From: Dendrocalamus latiflorus
Lineage: Eukaryota > Streptophyta > Magnoliopsida > Poales > Poaceae
Assembly (NCBI GenBank): GCA_017311315.1
Contig: CM029653.1
Coordinates: 41,975,122-42,039,121, forward strand
Length of the DNA stretch: 64,000 nt
Reading direction: 5' to 3'
Shown: positions 22,300 through 33,867 of the stretch, piece after piece
How positions within the stretch are numbered: position 1 is the stretch's first letter
How the letters are laid out: each line of letters begins with the position of its first letter
The notes under the pieces: model-generated
Databases searched by the model: none
The model's input: the letters and a program-made list of their open reading frames with translations, nothing else
What the model was told of the DNA's origin: nothing
Program-made: the position numbers and the translations under genes

Positions 22300-22483
22300 T
22301 ATTAAAAGAGAGGTTGGACAACAAGTGATTTAGAGAAAATGATGCTTTTATTAACCATCTGAATCAGTACATGATATATATTTATAGTTGATGAGGGGGT
22401 GCTAGAAAAGATGTCTGTACTAAAAGACATCTGTATGAAGTGGCATCTCTACATTGGGCATCTGTTACTTTTTGTGTGTAACA
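22300..22483 (-). repeat. 5' LTR of the copia element
   Basis: 184 bp, TGTTACA to TAATA on the coding strand, bordered on the right by target-site copy ATTCG (22484-22488). Confidence 0.93.
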
Positions 22484-22746
22484 ATTCGGATGCTATCCAG
22501 ACGGATATCCGACCCAGCGCCCCAGCCCAACGACTGAATAGCAACTAGCAAGCCACAGGCCATGACACAGCAATCGGCATTGCCCATTCGCAGGCGTCCA
22601 GGCCACCACCACGGCACCACACGGTTCACTGTCCACACCACCAGTCAGCAGTCGCTTTGTGACTTCATCCACAGCTCCACTTCTAGTCTTCCACACCAGT
22701 TCGGTAGCCCCTAGATCCGACACCACCTCTACCACCTCCGGTTCCG

Positions 22747-22803
22747 CCGCAGGATCCTTTGCCCTACCCCATCATCGGTAACCTCCACGTCTGCCAAGTT
22801 GCA
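22747..22803 (+). pseudogene. possible cytochrome P450 N-terminal remnant
   Basis: One frame reads PQDPLPYPIIGNLH, close to the proline-rich hinge PPGPxPLPIIGNLH that follows the membrane anchor of plant P450s. No downstream P450 sequence was recognised and the surrounding frame is not open for long. It could be a small captured or decayed fragment, or coincidence. Confidence 0.3.
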
Positions 22804-22809
22804 CATATG

Positions 22810-25000
22810 TTTTCTTATTGAGAAAACTTGCACGAAAGAATTAAATATGTCTGTTCTTTTATGCTGCGATTTATGACTTTTGGTTTTAATGCAAGTATTC
22901 GTGCGAACAGGCTGAAAGCCGATAAGCCGCTTTTAAAAGAGTGTCCTGATAAGCCGTTCGAAACGACGACAGAAAAATCATCTTGTTTGTTTGTTCGAGA
23001 GAAATTATAAGTCATAAACTGGAAAGAACAAACCTGATATATCGCATCATCAAGTAAAAGAAGACTGTACATAAGAATGAAAGTACATCTTTATTGGCTG
23101 AATATTGGGTCATGATATTTGGTTGGAAAAGAGTACTTCCTGGCTGTTATTGAGACTCTTGTTAATTGCAGGGAATCTTCATTTCTAGCTCTCGATACCA
23201 AACCCATGCCATGAGTGCAAATGGTATGTTTTCAATTTTTCATCTATCTATGCCCATAAACATTTGTAGCTTACTCATTTTGTTTACATGATTTTCGGCT
23301 GTATGTGTAATCAATCTATGTTAATTGTGCATTGAGCGTTCATGAATTTATTGCTTTCTGGTGGTGTTGCTGCTCTCCCAACTTTGGTGAATATGTGGAT
23401 ATGGTGAAGGCTGGTGTCGTTGATGCTGCCATGTACTCTCTAATATTTATTTGTATACTTTGAAATGCTTTTGTTCAGCATTACACTATTGGCTAAAGGG
23501 TGACATGTTCTGTGCTTAGTCACCAGTATTGTTGTGTATGCTTGTTGTAACTATGGTTCAATGTATATTCATATTATTCGTCTATATTATTTGTTTCCAA
23601 TCCGAATCCGTTATATATCTGTTCTATATCCAAAAATCCCTTGAATTCGTATTCGTATCTAATTTTATTATATCCGACTTTAAATTTAAAAAATATAAAT
23701 TAGTAATATTCATCTGAATCTAACCAAATTACACGTGATGTGGTTTTTCAATTGGTGGTGAGCTACTGAACGCTCTCGACTACAACTACTAGGTCGTGAT
23801 GTTTACTGTGGCGACTGGCGAGGAGATGGCGATGTAAACACCGTGAAAAGGTAACTGGTAATTGCAGCTAGTAGTATAGTGTAAGTACTAGTGTGTCGCT
23901 AATGCGATGCTGAAGGACATCGTTTGGCTGGGACAACAAATTATTGATCAGTCAGTCTGGACCGCTACGGGTCGTCGGTTTGACTATTATGGGTTGAGCG
24001 TTCATACCGTTCATAGATCTTTAGAAAATTAAACATCAAATATTTATATAGCCTTAATTAGAGATAAGTTTACACTTAGTGCTATTGAAACTAAAAAAAT
24101 AAGATTAAAATTAGATAGAGCTTAACCGAAATTTCAAAAAAATATGTTTTTAGTATAGTTAAGCTGTTAGACCGAATAGTGGTTGATAGTTTGACCAACT
24201 TGGTAATGGCGGTCGATCGGCTGATGTTGAATTATTTTAGTCAAGTTAGAATCAGTAGTGATTAAGTGTGTGTCTGATATGAGTGCTATGGATTAATTGT
24301 TTTGCGTTGTAAGAAGTATGATTTTGGCTATGCACTAAGCAAAAAACACATCTCATGTTTGATTTCTCTGGTTTAGTTCTGATGCTCCTTTACACATGCT
24401 ATCCGGTCAGCTGCATTAATCTTTATTCAATTATATACAGTTGTGTTTTCTATTCATTCAATTAAGCCGTATGACATCTGGTCGTGGTTGATCAATGTTC
24501 AGGCTTTGTTTGGTTAGTTGGTTATTTGTGACGGTTTAGCAATGACTATTTTAAAAAAGAACCAAGAGCCATGGTCTGAGTTCAAGATCTTATACGGTAG
24601 CACCTATGTGCAGTTGCATTTTGTTGAAAGTTTAGAGCTTCAGATTTTTAGAGCTTCAGATGCTAATCTGAATTCGAATTCAGTCTAGCTGCTCCCTAGC
24701 TAACAAGTGTCTGGTCTGTACTTCAGCTTGTTGCTCTCAAACAGTAATCTGTCAGTACAGTACGTACTCTTACGTACAGAGAGGAGCAGTAGCAATAAAT
24801 TGACCTGCAAATACAGGCAACTACGAGGGGGAATTCATCTTTCAGTTAACAGTGATCACCTCTCGCTCTCTGTTTTCTTTTTCCTCTATGCTTCTGGGAG
24901 TGAATTTACGCAGTGGGGAATTGATTACGGTGCGCATAATAATTAGCGTACATGTATCTACTCTGTGTTGAGTCCATGGATGCATGTAGGCTATGTTTTT
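22810..25000. other. intergenic, no gene seen
   Basis: AT-rich, with MITE-like stretches (about 22865-23030, including AAGCCGNTTTTAAAAG and GATAAGCCG words) and a segment at 23575-23720 rich in ATTCGTATTCGTATC words like those at 34480-34600. No ORF of gene quality. Confidence 0.4.
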
Positions 25001-25002
25001 AC

Positions 25003-25321
25003 CTACGGTTGATAGTTTTTATCCGTATTTTTTGAGACGGCAGCTAACAATGCAGAGACTAACACAGGCGATATACACGATTTTAGACTTGAGAAGCTAG
25101 TTTACTCTAAGAAATCGTTACATTTGTTTCGACTTTTAAAGAAACCAAAATATAACAAACAAAAGCTGGAAGCCTAAAAAACAGTGCGGTAGCCGTTTGG
25201 CACGGCTTATTTATCTCTTTTACATTTGTTTCAATATTTGAAGAAACCAAAATATAAAAAACAAAAGCTAGAAGCCCAGAACAACAGGGCCGGAGCCGCT
25301 TGGCACGGACTATTTATCTCT
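25003..25321. repeat. MITE-like copy followed by a 102-bp tandem duplication
   Basis: 25003-25117 resembles the family-C copy at 14291 (ACGGTTGATAGTTTTTATCCGTATTTTTTGAGACGG). Then TTACATTTGTTTC through TATTTATCTCTTTT is present twice, starting at 25118 and 25220, with roughly 85 percent identity by eye. Confidence 0.6.
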
Positions 25322-26252
25322 TTTTGGGCCACTAGATTGAGCTGCATTCGCGGATCACGTTCCGGCCCAGCCCAACCCCCAAGTGCGGACCTGCCACCGT
25401 TTCCACACATCCAGCATGGGCCGCGGATTGATCAAACTCCTGGGCGGGGTCACCGTGAACCGCTGCTTCCGTGGCGCGTGGTTTCCATCGTTCATCGGGG
25501 TGATCCGCGACCGTCGGATTGACCGTGGACGGACTGGACTAGACTCCTCTCGACCGGCGGCGGCGCGGGCACAGGTGGCATGAATCAGCAGCAGGGCTCG
25601 CAGCCTTCGCCCCGTGCACGCAGGACTTCCCGTCCATACCGGGCCTGCCCGGCTGGCTGGTGTGCTCGCCGGCGGCTAAACGCCGGTGCGCTCAGTCCAG
25701 TAGTGCTCGCCGGCTTGCGAGATTTTGATGCGCTCACTTTCCGTTCCCGAGAGAGAGAAGGTGCTTTAGGTAGCAGACATGTACTGACATGGTGTCCCAA
25801 CAGAAAGTTCAGGCCTGCATCTGCCGTCTTCTCGACGGAATATCAAAACTGTGGCCCAAACGAAAGGGATCCGTGGATTTGATACCCAGCTCCCTTAAAT
25901 CGATATGACACGTTATCGAATCGCTGTAAAGCGCATCACTCTGATGATCTCACACTTTGTTTGGATCCCGAAGTCCGCAGATTTTTGCTTGATTGCAAGA
26001 ACAAGACATATGTGACAAGGCGTCGCACCGGCTCAATAATATCTTCAGGACGAGGATCCGGTGGTAGCTCAGGTCTTAGCGTAGTCGCGACAAGAACGGA
26101 AGCAAGCTGGTCTAAAAGCCCCCACGCCATCTTTCACTGTCGGTATCTGCAACTTGCAAGCATTGTGAAGTGATAAGCATCCGCGCGGCGGCATGGCTGG
26201 CCTCTCGGCCTCTTCCTCTAAAACAGCCGGCTGCATCGGCGTCACTCCTCCC
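25322..26252. other. upstream region of sorbitol dehydrogenase
   Basis: GC-rich patches (25360-25740) with short overlapping ORFs on both strands, none recognisable. The final 200 bases lead to the TATA box of the next gene. Confidence 0.35.
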
Positions 26253-26259
26253 TATATAA
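26253..26259 (+). promoter_or_regulatory. TATA box of sorbitol dehydrogenase
   Basis: TATATAA about 95 bases upstream of the ATG, followed by a GA-rich 5' UTR (26300-26350). Spacing fits a plant core promoter. Confidence 0.65.
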
Positions 26260-26353
26260 GCGTCACATCACTCGCCTGCTCTTAATATACTGTGAGCCAG
26301 TGAGTGAGAGAGAGAAGAGAGAAACAGAAGAGGAGAAGGGAAGGAAGAGGTCG

Positions 26354-28464
26354 ATGGGGAAGGGAGGGAAAGGAAGCGAGGCGGCGGCGGCGGGCGGTAC
26401 CGATGAGGGGGAGAACTTGGCGGCCTGGTTGGTGGCGAGGAACACCCTCAAGATCATGCCTTTCAAGCTTCCGCCAGTTGGTTTGTGTCTTCCTGACCTT
26501 CTTCTTGCTATTTGCTAGATAAACTTTGCTGTGTTCTAGGATTGTTATCCAATTGTTTGAAATTTTGATCAGTTTTTGTTCTAATTGATCCCCTATGAGT
26601 AGCCCAGGAATCTAGGTAACACTGACAAGTTCCCCCTTTTTACATTATCTTGTCTGCTTTGCACATGTCAAACATGGGGACTAAGCATACATCGTCCAGA
26701 ATCGAGATTAACAATTTGCAATTGCATCAGTTTGCACACGCTTGTTTAGGAATTAAGGCATGTTCTCCTTTTCCTGTAATTTTCATTTGCGGTCAAGAAG
26801 AATTGGCATCCAAAAAGAAGAGATCTTTCTTCCTGTTCAGCTAATCTTGGCCTTGTTTTGTTTAAGATTTGTTCCTCCCATTTTACGTGGATAGCTACTC
26901 TGCGAAGAAATCAGCATGTGTAGTTCATTAGGATATGCCTGATTTTCAGAAGTACAGCTCTTGGATTTGTGTTACAGTCTCCACTTTGTTCACAAGCATC
27001 AAGCCCTTAACAGTGTTAGGCAATAGAGACAAGTCGTGTGATCTATTGTATGGATACAATGTTGGATGAAATGTTATTCTTTAAAAAAAATGTTGGATCA
27101 AATGACCCTGAAATTCATTGTTTTTCAGGCCCTTATGATGTCCGGGTCCGGATGAAGGCGGTGGGGATCTGCGGCAGTGACGTGCATTACCTCAGGGTAA
27201 TCTCATTGTTCATCATCACAATAAAAGAATCTCATTTTGCAATGACCTAGTTCGTCTTATGCCTCAATCTTTATAACACTCCCATTTTGCGGCTAAAACG
27301 TGGGATAAATTTGATTACAGGAAATGCGCATTGCGCATTTTGTGGTGAAGGAGCCGATGGTGATCGGGCACGAGTGCGCCGGCGTCATCGAGGAAGTGGG
27401 CAGCGGCGTGAAGCACCTCGCCGTGGGCGACCGTGTGGCGCTGGAGCCCGGCATCAGCTGCTGGCGCTGCAGGCACTGCAAGGGCGGCCGCTACAACCTC
27501 TGCGATGACATGAAGTTCTTCGCCACCCCACCTGTCCACGGATCACTCGCCAATCAGGTACAGTTCTTGTGAGCACAACTGCAATCTGCAAAGACGAGCT
27601 ATGTACATGCGAAGACTTCGATCGGTTTTTTTCAGAAAAAAGGGGGAGAATTTTATCGATGTAATGTAACAATGTGCTGCATCTTTGATAGATTGTGCAT
27701 CCTGGTGACCTGTGCTTTAAGCTTCCCGACAACGTGAGCCTGGAGGAGGGCGCCATGTGCGAGCCCCTCAGCGTCGGCGTCCACGCGTGCCGCCGCGCGG
27801 ACGTCGGCCCGGAGAAGAGCGTGCTGATCATGGGGGCCGGGCCGATCGGCCTGGTCACCATGCTCGCCGCGCGTGCCTTCGGCGCCCCGAGGATCGTCAT
27901 CGTGGACGTCGACGACCACCGCCTGTCCGTCGCCAAGTCGCTCGGCGCGGACGCCGCCGTCAGAGTCTCCACCAAGATGGAGGTATATCTGCGCCGCGCG
28001 CGCATTCCCCCTCTTCTTGCATGCCTAATTTACACACTGCAAATAGCGGAATGCCAGTGATCAATGTTTCCTTGCGTGTGTAGGATCTGGGCGAGGAGAT
28101 CGAGAGCATCCAGAAGGCGATGGGCGCGGACATCGACGTGAGCTTCGACTGCGCCGGGTTCAGCAAGACCATGTCGACTGCGCTGGACGCGACGTGCGCC
28201 GGCGGCAAGGTGTGCCTGGTGGGGATGGGGCACAACGAGATGACGGTGCCGCTCACGTCGGCGGCGATCCGGGAGGTGGACGTGGTTGGGGTCTTCCGCT
28301 ACAAGGACACGTGGCCGCTGTGCCTAGAGTTCCTGAGGAGCGGCAAGATCGACGTGAAGCCGCTGATCACGCACAGGTTCGGCTTCTCCCAGAAGGACGT
28401 CGAGGAGGCGTTCGAGGTCAGCGCCCGCGGCCGCGACGCCATCAAGGTCATGTTCAACCTCTAG
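26354..28464 (+). CDS. SDH: NAD-dependent sorbitol (L-iditol) dehydrogenase, five exons, 367 aa
   Basis: Zinc-dependent medium-chain dehydrogenase, which oxidises sorbitol to fructose with NAD+ in the cytosol. Exons read by eye: 26354-26480, 27129-27196, 27321-27557, 27692-27982, 28084-28464. All introns are GT-AG and the phases join to one frame. The protein starts MGKGGKGSEA. Catalytic zinc ligands are C57 (VGICGSDVHYLR) and H82/E83 (VIGHECAG). Structural zinc cysteines are C112, C115, C118 and C126 (CWRCRHCKGGRYNLC). The Rossmann motif GAGPIG is at 192-197, and IVIVDVDDHRL gives the acidic residue that favours NAD. It ends RDAIKVMFNL. Length and motif order match plant SDH, so it looks functional. 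The exon 1 stretch (residues 8-22) is alanine and glycine rich and probably variable. Confidence 0.96.
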
Positions 28465-28486
28465 ACCGCCGATGTGCGTGTTTCCG

Positions 28487-28492
28487 AATAAA
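28487..28492 (+). terminator. AATAAA polyadenylation signal of sorbitol dehydrogenase
   Basis: AATAAA 23 bases after the stop codon. It is close to the stop, so a further downstream site may also be used. Confidence 0.5.
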
Positions 28493-28499
28493 AAAGCTC

Positions 28500-30796
28500 C
28501 ATTGATCCGGGAGCGGATGCAGACTGTGATTCCAAGTGGGTTGATGACCGGTGTATGGGTGACATTCGGAATAAGTGTGCCTTGTTTATGCGTTCATGTC
28601 CCTGGTTTTGCTTCAGCTGTTGGGCCTGCCTGATCGTGCGTTCTGGAATCTAGATCTCTGTTGCTTTGAGCGTGGCTGTTACGATCGTCTGCATATTTGG
28701 GGCTGATTGGATTGGCTTGTGGCATTTTTTTAACTTTTGGTTTCAGTTTTTTCGGAAGCCAAAACAAGCGGACAACTTATTCGAACGGCTTTTGAAATTA
28801 TTTCTTCAAACAGCTACACAAGCTTAAAATTGTGTACGTCGCCCACAGCCGTATTAAAAAATACAGACAAAAGCAATCGATCGTAAGCCAAAATAACAGG
28901 GTTAGTCATGATTGTCGTTGGGTGTTGAATTTGTGTTTCTACGATTTCACCCACCAAAATTCAAATTCTGATACCCATATTTATACATACACGAGTGCGC
29001 TTTAGAAGAAATTTTATGATATCACAGATTTAACCCTGGTCTCTATCTTTCTAGACGTGTGCTAAGAGGGTGCACTCATGTGTGTGGTATGCATATATAA
29101 TGGTGTGTGTGCATACTGTCTTCCTTGTATTTGAAAAAGGAAAAACAACAGAAGAAAAGAAATAGAAACTGTTAAATAACATTGTAACTATTTTTTTTTC
29201 GAATTTAGCTCTTAAACATTTATTGTTGTTAATCTAAACTTCTATGGACCTACCGAGCACTGCTACAGCTCCGTTTGCAGGAGCTGCTGAGGAACCCAAA
29301 CGCGATAGCATTTAATAATCGATAATCAGCGTTTAATTAATCTCATAACTAGTACTAATTAAATATGATTAGCACTATTTAAAATATATAGTGCACATTG
29401 TGCGACCAGCGGTGACCTACACGGGGAGAACTAGATTTATAGAAGCGGCTGTTTGAGAGCTAAATTTTAAGGGGAAAAAAGGCTACAGTGTACAAACAGT
29501 TCAAGAAACGAAATCACATGACAGATTACACACACTCATTGGGTCGAGAGAGGCAAGCTTCAACCGATAAAACCATGATAATAAAAGCCCAGCTTCAGGT
29601 CCACAACAAAATAGGCTCCCCGCACACGAAGCATATCGCGCAAGAAGTTGGGCCCCATGATGCAACCGCCACGCCGTGCCGCGTGATGGGCCTGAATTCC
29701 GCGCGATTCGTTCGTCCGCTCACAGGTGAGGGCCCATCCGCGCCACGGGGCGCCTGCGGTGCCGCCGCCTCTGGACCGGACCGCCTCGGCTAACGCCGCG
29801 CCGCAGCAGCACATCACTCCCAAATTCTCCATGGTTGTTCGACAGTTGGTTAGTGGATCATGGACATATGGTTGGCCTGGCTGCCATGCCGACCGTGGGT
29901 AGGCGGCCCATACGACACCATGGGGCTGATTGGTTTGCCGTGCTCGCAAACCAAAGTAAATATCGGTAACGTCGACAAAAATTAGCTATTGTTTAGTTTG
30001 CTATCAATAACTAGTAACACCTACGGAACTTTAATAACAACAATGATCGCAAACCAAACTAAATATTGGTAACGTCAACAAACTATTAGTTGTTGTTTGG
30101 TTTGTTATTAAAATTTGGTAACATAAACGAAAATTTGATAACAACAATGATCCATTGTCACACATGGGTAATCCAAACACAAAGAAATCGTTCACCAAAA
30201 TTTTAATAACACCAAAATTTGATTTTACCATAATCCGAACAACGTTTTTCCCCCTAGCATTCAGCTTTGTCCAGGTCTTAGCTATGCCAAGCTTTTAGCT
30301 TGGCTCACCCTAGCATCAACCGACCGCCCCCATATTGCTGTTTTGTTTGGACACAGAGAACGACGCCGTTCTCCATTATCCAATCCAAGAGACTTCGGTG
30401 CACCATGAAGCGGACGTGTGTGACGCATAGCACCCATGTCACTGTGCTGTTGCGCGAGGCGTGATCTGGACGGCCGCCGGACGTCGCGTTGAGGAGGTTA
30501 GAGGTAGCCCGTGGGCGGCAGGATACGACAACACTCGCCTTTTTCGCGGGTCAACCGACCAGCTCCCTCGTCGGCTTGGCAGATGACTTAGGGGGATGAC
30601 CTTTCAGGATTAAATGAGCCTCGTGTACGATGAGGCACCCGAAGACGAACTGCTGCACCTGTTCTGTTTTAGCAGGACGTAGACGCGAGAATAACCGGTG
30701 TTGCAATGATCACGCGCCGACTACAGTTTGCACCGCACACTAGGACTGGGACAAAAACCACCTTTGTGGCGAGTCGCTCGTGTCGCTGTTGCATCT
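28500..30796. other. intergenic with MITE-like repeats
   Basis: No gene is supported. About 28740-28905 is a family-C MITE-like copy in inverse orientation (CCGTATTAAAAAATACAGAC). 29933-30245 is repetitive, with AACCAAANTAAATATYGGTAACGTC twice and GAAAATTTGATAACA words, probably a MITE. A GC patch at 29640-29800 has no recognisable product. Confidence 0.45.
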
Positions 30797-31133
30797 AAAA
30801 GCATTTCTAGTGTATTGTATTGATGTCAATTCAAAATTATGATACGTAAGAATTCTAGGAACTACTTTAATGTATTGAACAGACTCATATTAATAACTGA
30901 GAGTCATGTTATATTAAAAACCACAAAATAATAATATCATCTCTCAATCACATTCTCTCCTATATAATTGTTTAATGCTCATATGAATTATTTAATGCTT
31001 TGAATCGATTCCTAAGTAATGTCTGATTCCATGTATTTTTTTTTGTTTGAATTGACCCCTCCAATGTATTAAATCGATTCAATGCCGTTTCTTTTCTCAT
31101 TTGAACCGGCTAAAACACAACATTGGAGATGGT
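30797..31133. mobile_element. Tourist-like MITE, edges approximate
   Basis: The left end AGCATTTCTAGTGTATTG pairs imperfectly with the right end AACATTGGAGATGGTC. The interior has TGTATTGAACAGACTC, GTTTGAATTGACCCC and CAATGTATTAAATCGATTC. No certain TSD was identified. Non-coding. Confidence 0.55.
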
Positions 31134-32374
31134 CAAAGTGCATATTCATATTGATTGCGTGGCTGATAGTCTTTAGCTGCGGCTGATAACTTTTGGTTGA
31201 AAATAAATAGTAATTGTCAAAAAAATAATTTTTAGAAGCAAAGGGTGAGCGATGGAGAAAAAAAAAGTGAAAGAGATGCTTGCGCGAGAGAGGAGTAAGG
31301 GGAATATGATGCGTGATATGCCATAACTCTTGTTTTATCTCCGAATTAAGACGGAAATGAGAGAAATAGAAAAATCACTACGAAAGACCGTTTCAAAAAA
31401 GATATTCATAGTGAAGAAGAAAAATCAATATAAGCAGACCCTAGGTAAGCAAACGTCGGTCCGTGCGTTTGCGTTCCTCGCGTCGTCCGAGCCGTCGCCG
31501 ACGCGCGCGACGGCAACTTGTGCTGTTTGGGCGTGCTTTCAGTCTGCCTTTTCCTGATCTGATGGAACCGCATGCGTCGACGTCTCCGTTCGCATGCCGA
31601 CTCCCTGCCTCCAAAGGCAACGTCCCAATCCCAACCTCGATCTGATGGAGAGCACGAAAGCGGAGTCTCCTTAATTATCTGATCTCTACTGTTAGTATAC
31701 TACTTTGGATGCAACGTCTGACTGATACTAGTGGTAATTTCCACTTCTTTCTTGCAGCCACGCGTATACGAGTGTTTGACTTTTGATCAGGTAGCAATCC
31801 AAATTTCTGGTGGATAAAATCTTGGATTTTTCTTCTGTACAATTGGATGCAGACTGAAATGCAGTAGTCAGATGGGAATGTTCCCCCTTCTCTAATTTGT
31901 CCTCTGTAATACTACTACCAGTAGTATGTTCAACCGCATAGAGATACGATAGAAACATCACGGTAAGGGATATTAATGCCTGAACGTTAAAATTCAGTGG
32001 TTGGTTTATTTGGGTTTAAAGGAGTGGCTGGTTGCAATAAAACCAACTCAAAAGATGAAATTTTGGCCAACTCCTCCGGGTTTTAGCAGAAAGAGTTGGC
32101 ACACATAAATTCAGCAAAAATCACTGGATTCGTTAGTGTACTGTGTATTCCTGAAAATATGATATACTGGTAGCCATTCCCGGTAACTGCTAAAGCATGT
32201 AGCTTAACTAACCATGCAAAAGTAGTGCAGAGAAATATCAGATTTTCTCTTATTCCTGCCCAATTGTCCGCAGTCACAACGATCTTTTGTTCTGCTTCTA
32301 TTGATTAATTTCATTCCCATGTATAACATTTTTTTGTAACAAAACCTCACATTGTTTAGTTTAGTGTGTAGTAG
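31134..32374. other. intergenic, 3' side of the first DREB1 gene
   Basis: No gene seen. The last 30-60 bases before the stop (TTTAGTTTAGTGTGTAG) are probably 3' UTR of the minus-strand DREB1 gene. Confidence 0.4.
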
Positions 32375-33103
32375 CTAGCTCCACAGCTCCATTTCAGCGC
32401 CGCCGCATTCTTCATCCTCCAAGTACTCCACGGTGGTCGGCGGCGGTTCCATGAGCAGCCCCTGCGCCAAGCTCGCGTAGTACAAATTGGCGTCCATACC
32501 GCCGAACATATCACCCTGGAGCATGTCATTGTCCAACGCCGCCCCTGTCGACGGCGTTTCAGCCGTAAGAGCCGCGTCAGAAGCCACCGCTTCGGTCGCC
32601 GCCAACGAAGACGGAGTGGCATTGCGCGTCAACACTGGCGCCGATGAAGCGCTGGATGCGCCGCCGGATGTGGCAGTGCGGCTCGCCGCCCCCCGGCGCT
32701 GGAAGTCCGCGGCGGCCTCGTTGGCCGCGCGCTGGACGTCGGGCAGGGCGGAGACCGGCACGCGCGGGACGTCGAGCAGCCACGCGGAGTCGGCGAAGTT
32801 GAGGGTCGCCGAGGGCCCGCACAGCGCGAGCATGGCGGCGTCGTGCGCGCGCGCGGCGGCCTCGGCTGTGTCGAACGTGCCGACCCAGAGGCGGTCGCCG
32901 TGTCTGCCCGGCACGCGCACCTCGCACACCCACCGCCCGGCGCGGCCGCGGCGGCGCACCCCGCGGAACACCGGGTGGCGAGTCTCCTGGAACTTGGTGC
33001 GCCCCGCGGGGCGCTTCGGCGGGGAGGGCCAGCACGTCCTGGTCCCCGACGAGGGCGGCGACGTCGAGGAGGAGCTCGACTGCTCAATACTCTTCTTCTC
33101 CAT
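32375..33103 (-). CDS. DREB1/CBF-type AP2/ERF transcription factor (242 aa)
   Basis: Intronless. The ATG at 33103 starts MEKKSIEQSSSSS. It carries the CBF-specific signature before the AP2 domain, PKRPAGRTKFQETRHP (29-44), then the AP2 domain VFRGVRRRGRAGRWVCEVRVPG to LNFADSAW (45-107), and the post-domain DSAWLL signature. Val at AP2 position 14 and Val at 19 (WVCEVRVPG) are the usual monocot DREB1 pattern. The C-terminus is acidic (YYASLAQGLLMEPP) and ends ELWS, the CBF activation tail. These proteins bind the CRT/DRE element (core CCGAC) in the nucleus and drive cold and drought genes. It lies 2.1 kb from its paralogue at 35174-35896, same strand, so a tandem pair. The gene appears intact; which named rice or sorghum DREB1 it corresponds to is uncertain. 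Confidence 0.95.
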   Translation of the reverse strand: MEKKSIEQSSSSSTSPPSSGTRTCWPSPPKRPAGRTKFQETRHPVFRGVRRRGRAGRWVCEVRVPGRHGDRLWVGTFDTAEAAARAHDAAMLALCGPSATLNFADSAWLLDVPRVPVSALPDVQRAANEAAADFQRRGAASRTATSGGASSASSAPVLTRNATPSSLAATEAVASDAALTAETPSTGAALDNDMLQGDMFGGMDANLYYASLAQGLLMEPPPTTVEYLEDEECGGAEMELWS

Positions 33104-33168
33104 GGCCGTGGCTACTGCCTAATATGGCTTTGTTGCTGTGATGCCTAGTGTTTTGTGGGGAGCAGGCG

Positions 33169-33176
33169 TATATATA
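33169..33176 (-). promoter_or_regulatory. TATA box of the first DREB1 gene
   Basis: TATATATA about 65-75 bases upstream of the ATG at 33103. Confidence 0.65.
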
Positions 33177-33593
33177 GGCATGCCTCCGGCGCCGGATGAT
33201 GGTTCGGAATAAGGATGCGGGGAAATATGGATTTGAAGGTGAAATGGTGAGCTACGAGGGGGGTTTTTGGTTAAAGTTTTTACCTTTTTGTCCGGAATGA
33301 AATAGTAACACTTCAAAGAAATACCTTTTAGAACAAATTTAAAAAATGGCTTTTAAAAGACGCAGAAGTAGATGAGGCGACAGGGGCCGGCCGACGACTT
33401 TTGGAAGTGGATTGAAGAAATCGTTTTTAAAAACTGAGATGTCTAAATTAGTTTCTAGCTTCTCCAGATAAAAGTCAGTGCGCTTGCAAAAGGAAGACGA
33501 GTATGGTAAGAATACAATCAGGGAGACCTCCTTTCTTCCTTGCGTGTAATATGTTTGACCTGACAGATAGATACCTTGGTGCGAAAGAATTTA

Positions 33594-33864
33594 GGTCCTG
33601 CTCAAAAGGGTTTATTTTGAGTGGCTTATAGCTGAAAAGCACTGTAACTGGATAAAAAAATATTGTAGCTGATGATGGCTTATTTGGCGTAATTAAATTT
33701 AAAAAATAAAAAAACAGATTAGCCCGTCACGGACAATACAAACGAATATGGGAAAAAAGAACCGATGAAAAAAACTCCAAAAAACAAAAACCAGAAAAAA
33801 CGAAATTGTTAAATAGTGAAAAATAAACTAGAAGTCAGAAGCTCAAGTCGAAATGAGCGAAGCC
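33594..33864. mobile_element. MITE family A, copy 1 (271 bp)
   Basis: Flanked by TTA (33591-33593 and 33865-33867). Termini GGTCCTGCTCA and TGAGCGAAGCC are partly inverted. Interior hallmarks shared by all copies: GGCTTATAGCTGAAAAGCACTG, GGCTTATTTGGYGTAATTAAATT, TTAGCCCGTCACGGACAATAC and AAATAGTGAAAAATAA. TSD and size fit Tourist/PIF-Harbinger. It sits between the two DREB1 genes. Confidence 0.8.
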
Positions 33865-33867
33865 TTA

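Larger units (their letters stand above)
15514..22483 (-). mobile_element. complete Ty1/copia retrotransposon, decayed (6970 bp)
   Basis: The ATTCG target-site duplication lies at 15509-15513 and 22484-22488. Two 184-bp LTRs (15514-15697 and 22300-22483) begin TGTTACA on the coding strand and differ at five positions by eye. A polypurine tract CAAGGGGGAG (15698-15707) abuts the 3' LTR, and the presumed primer-binding region, starting CGTTATCAG, follows the 5' LTR. Gene order on the minus strand is gag, protease, integrase, reverse transcriptase, RNase H: the copia order. The gag frame is intact; pol has several stops. A 1.5-kb leader with a GC-rich block separates the 5' LTR from gag. Confidence 0.95.
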
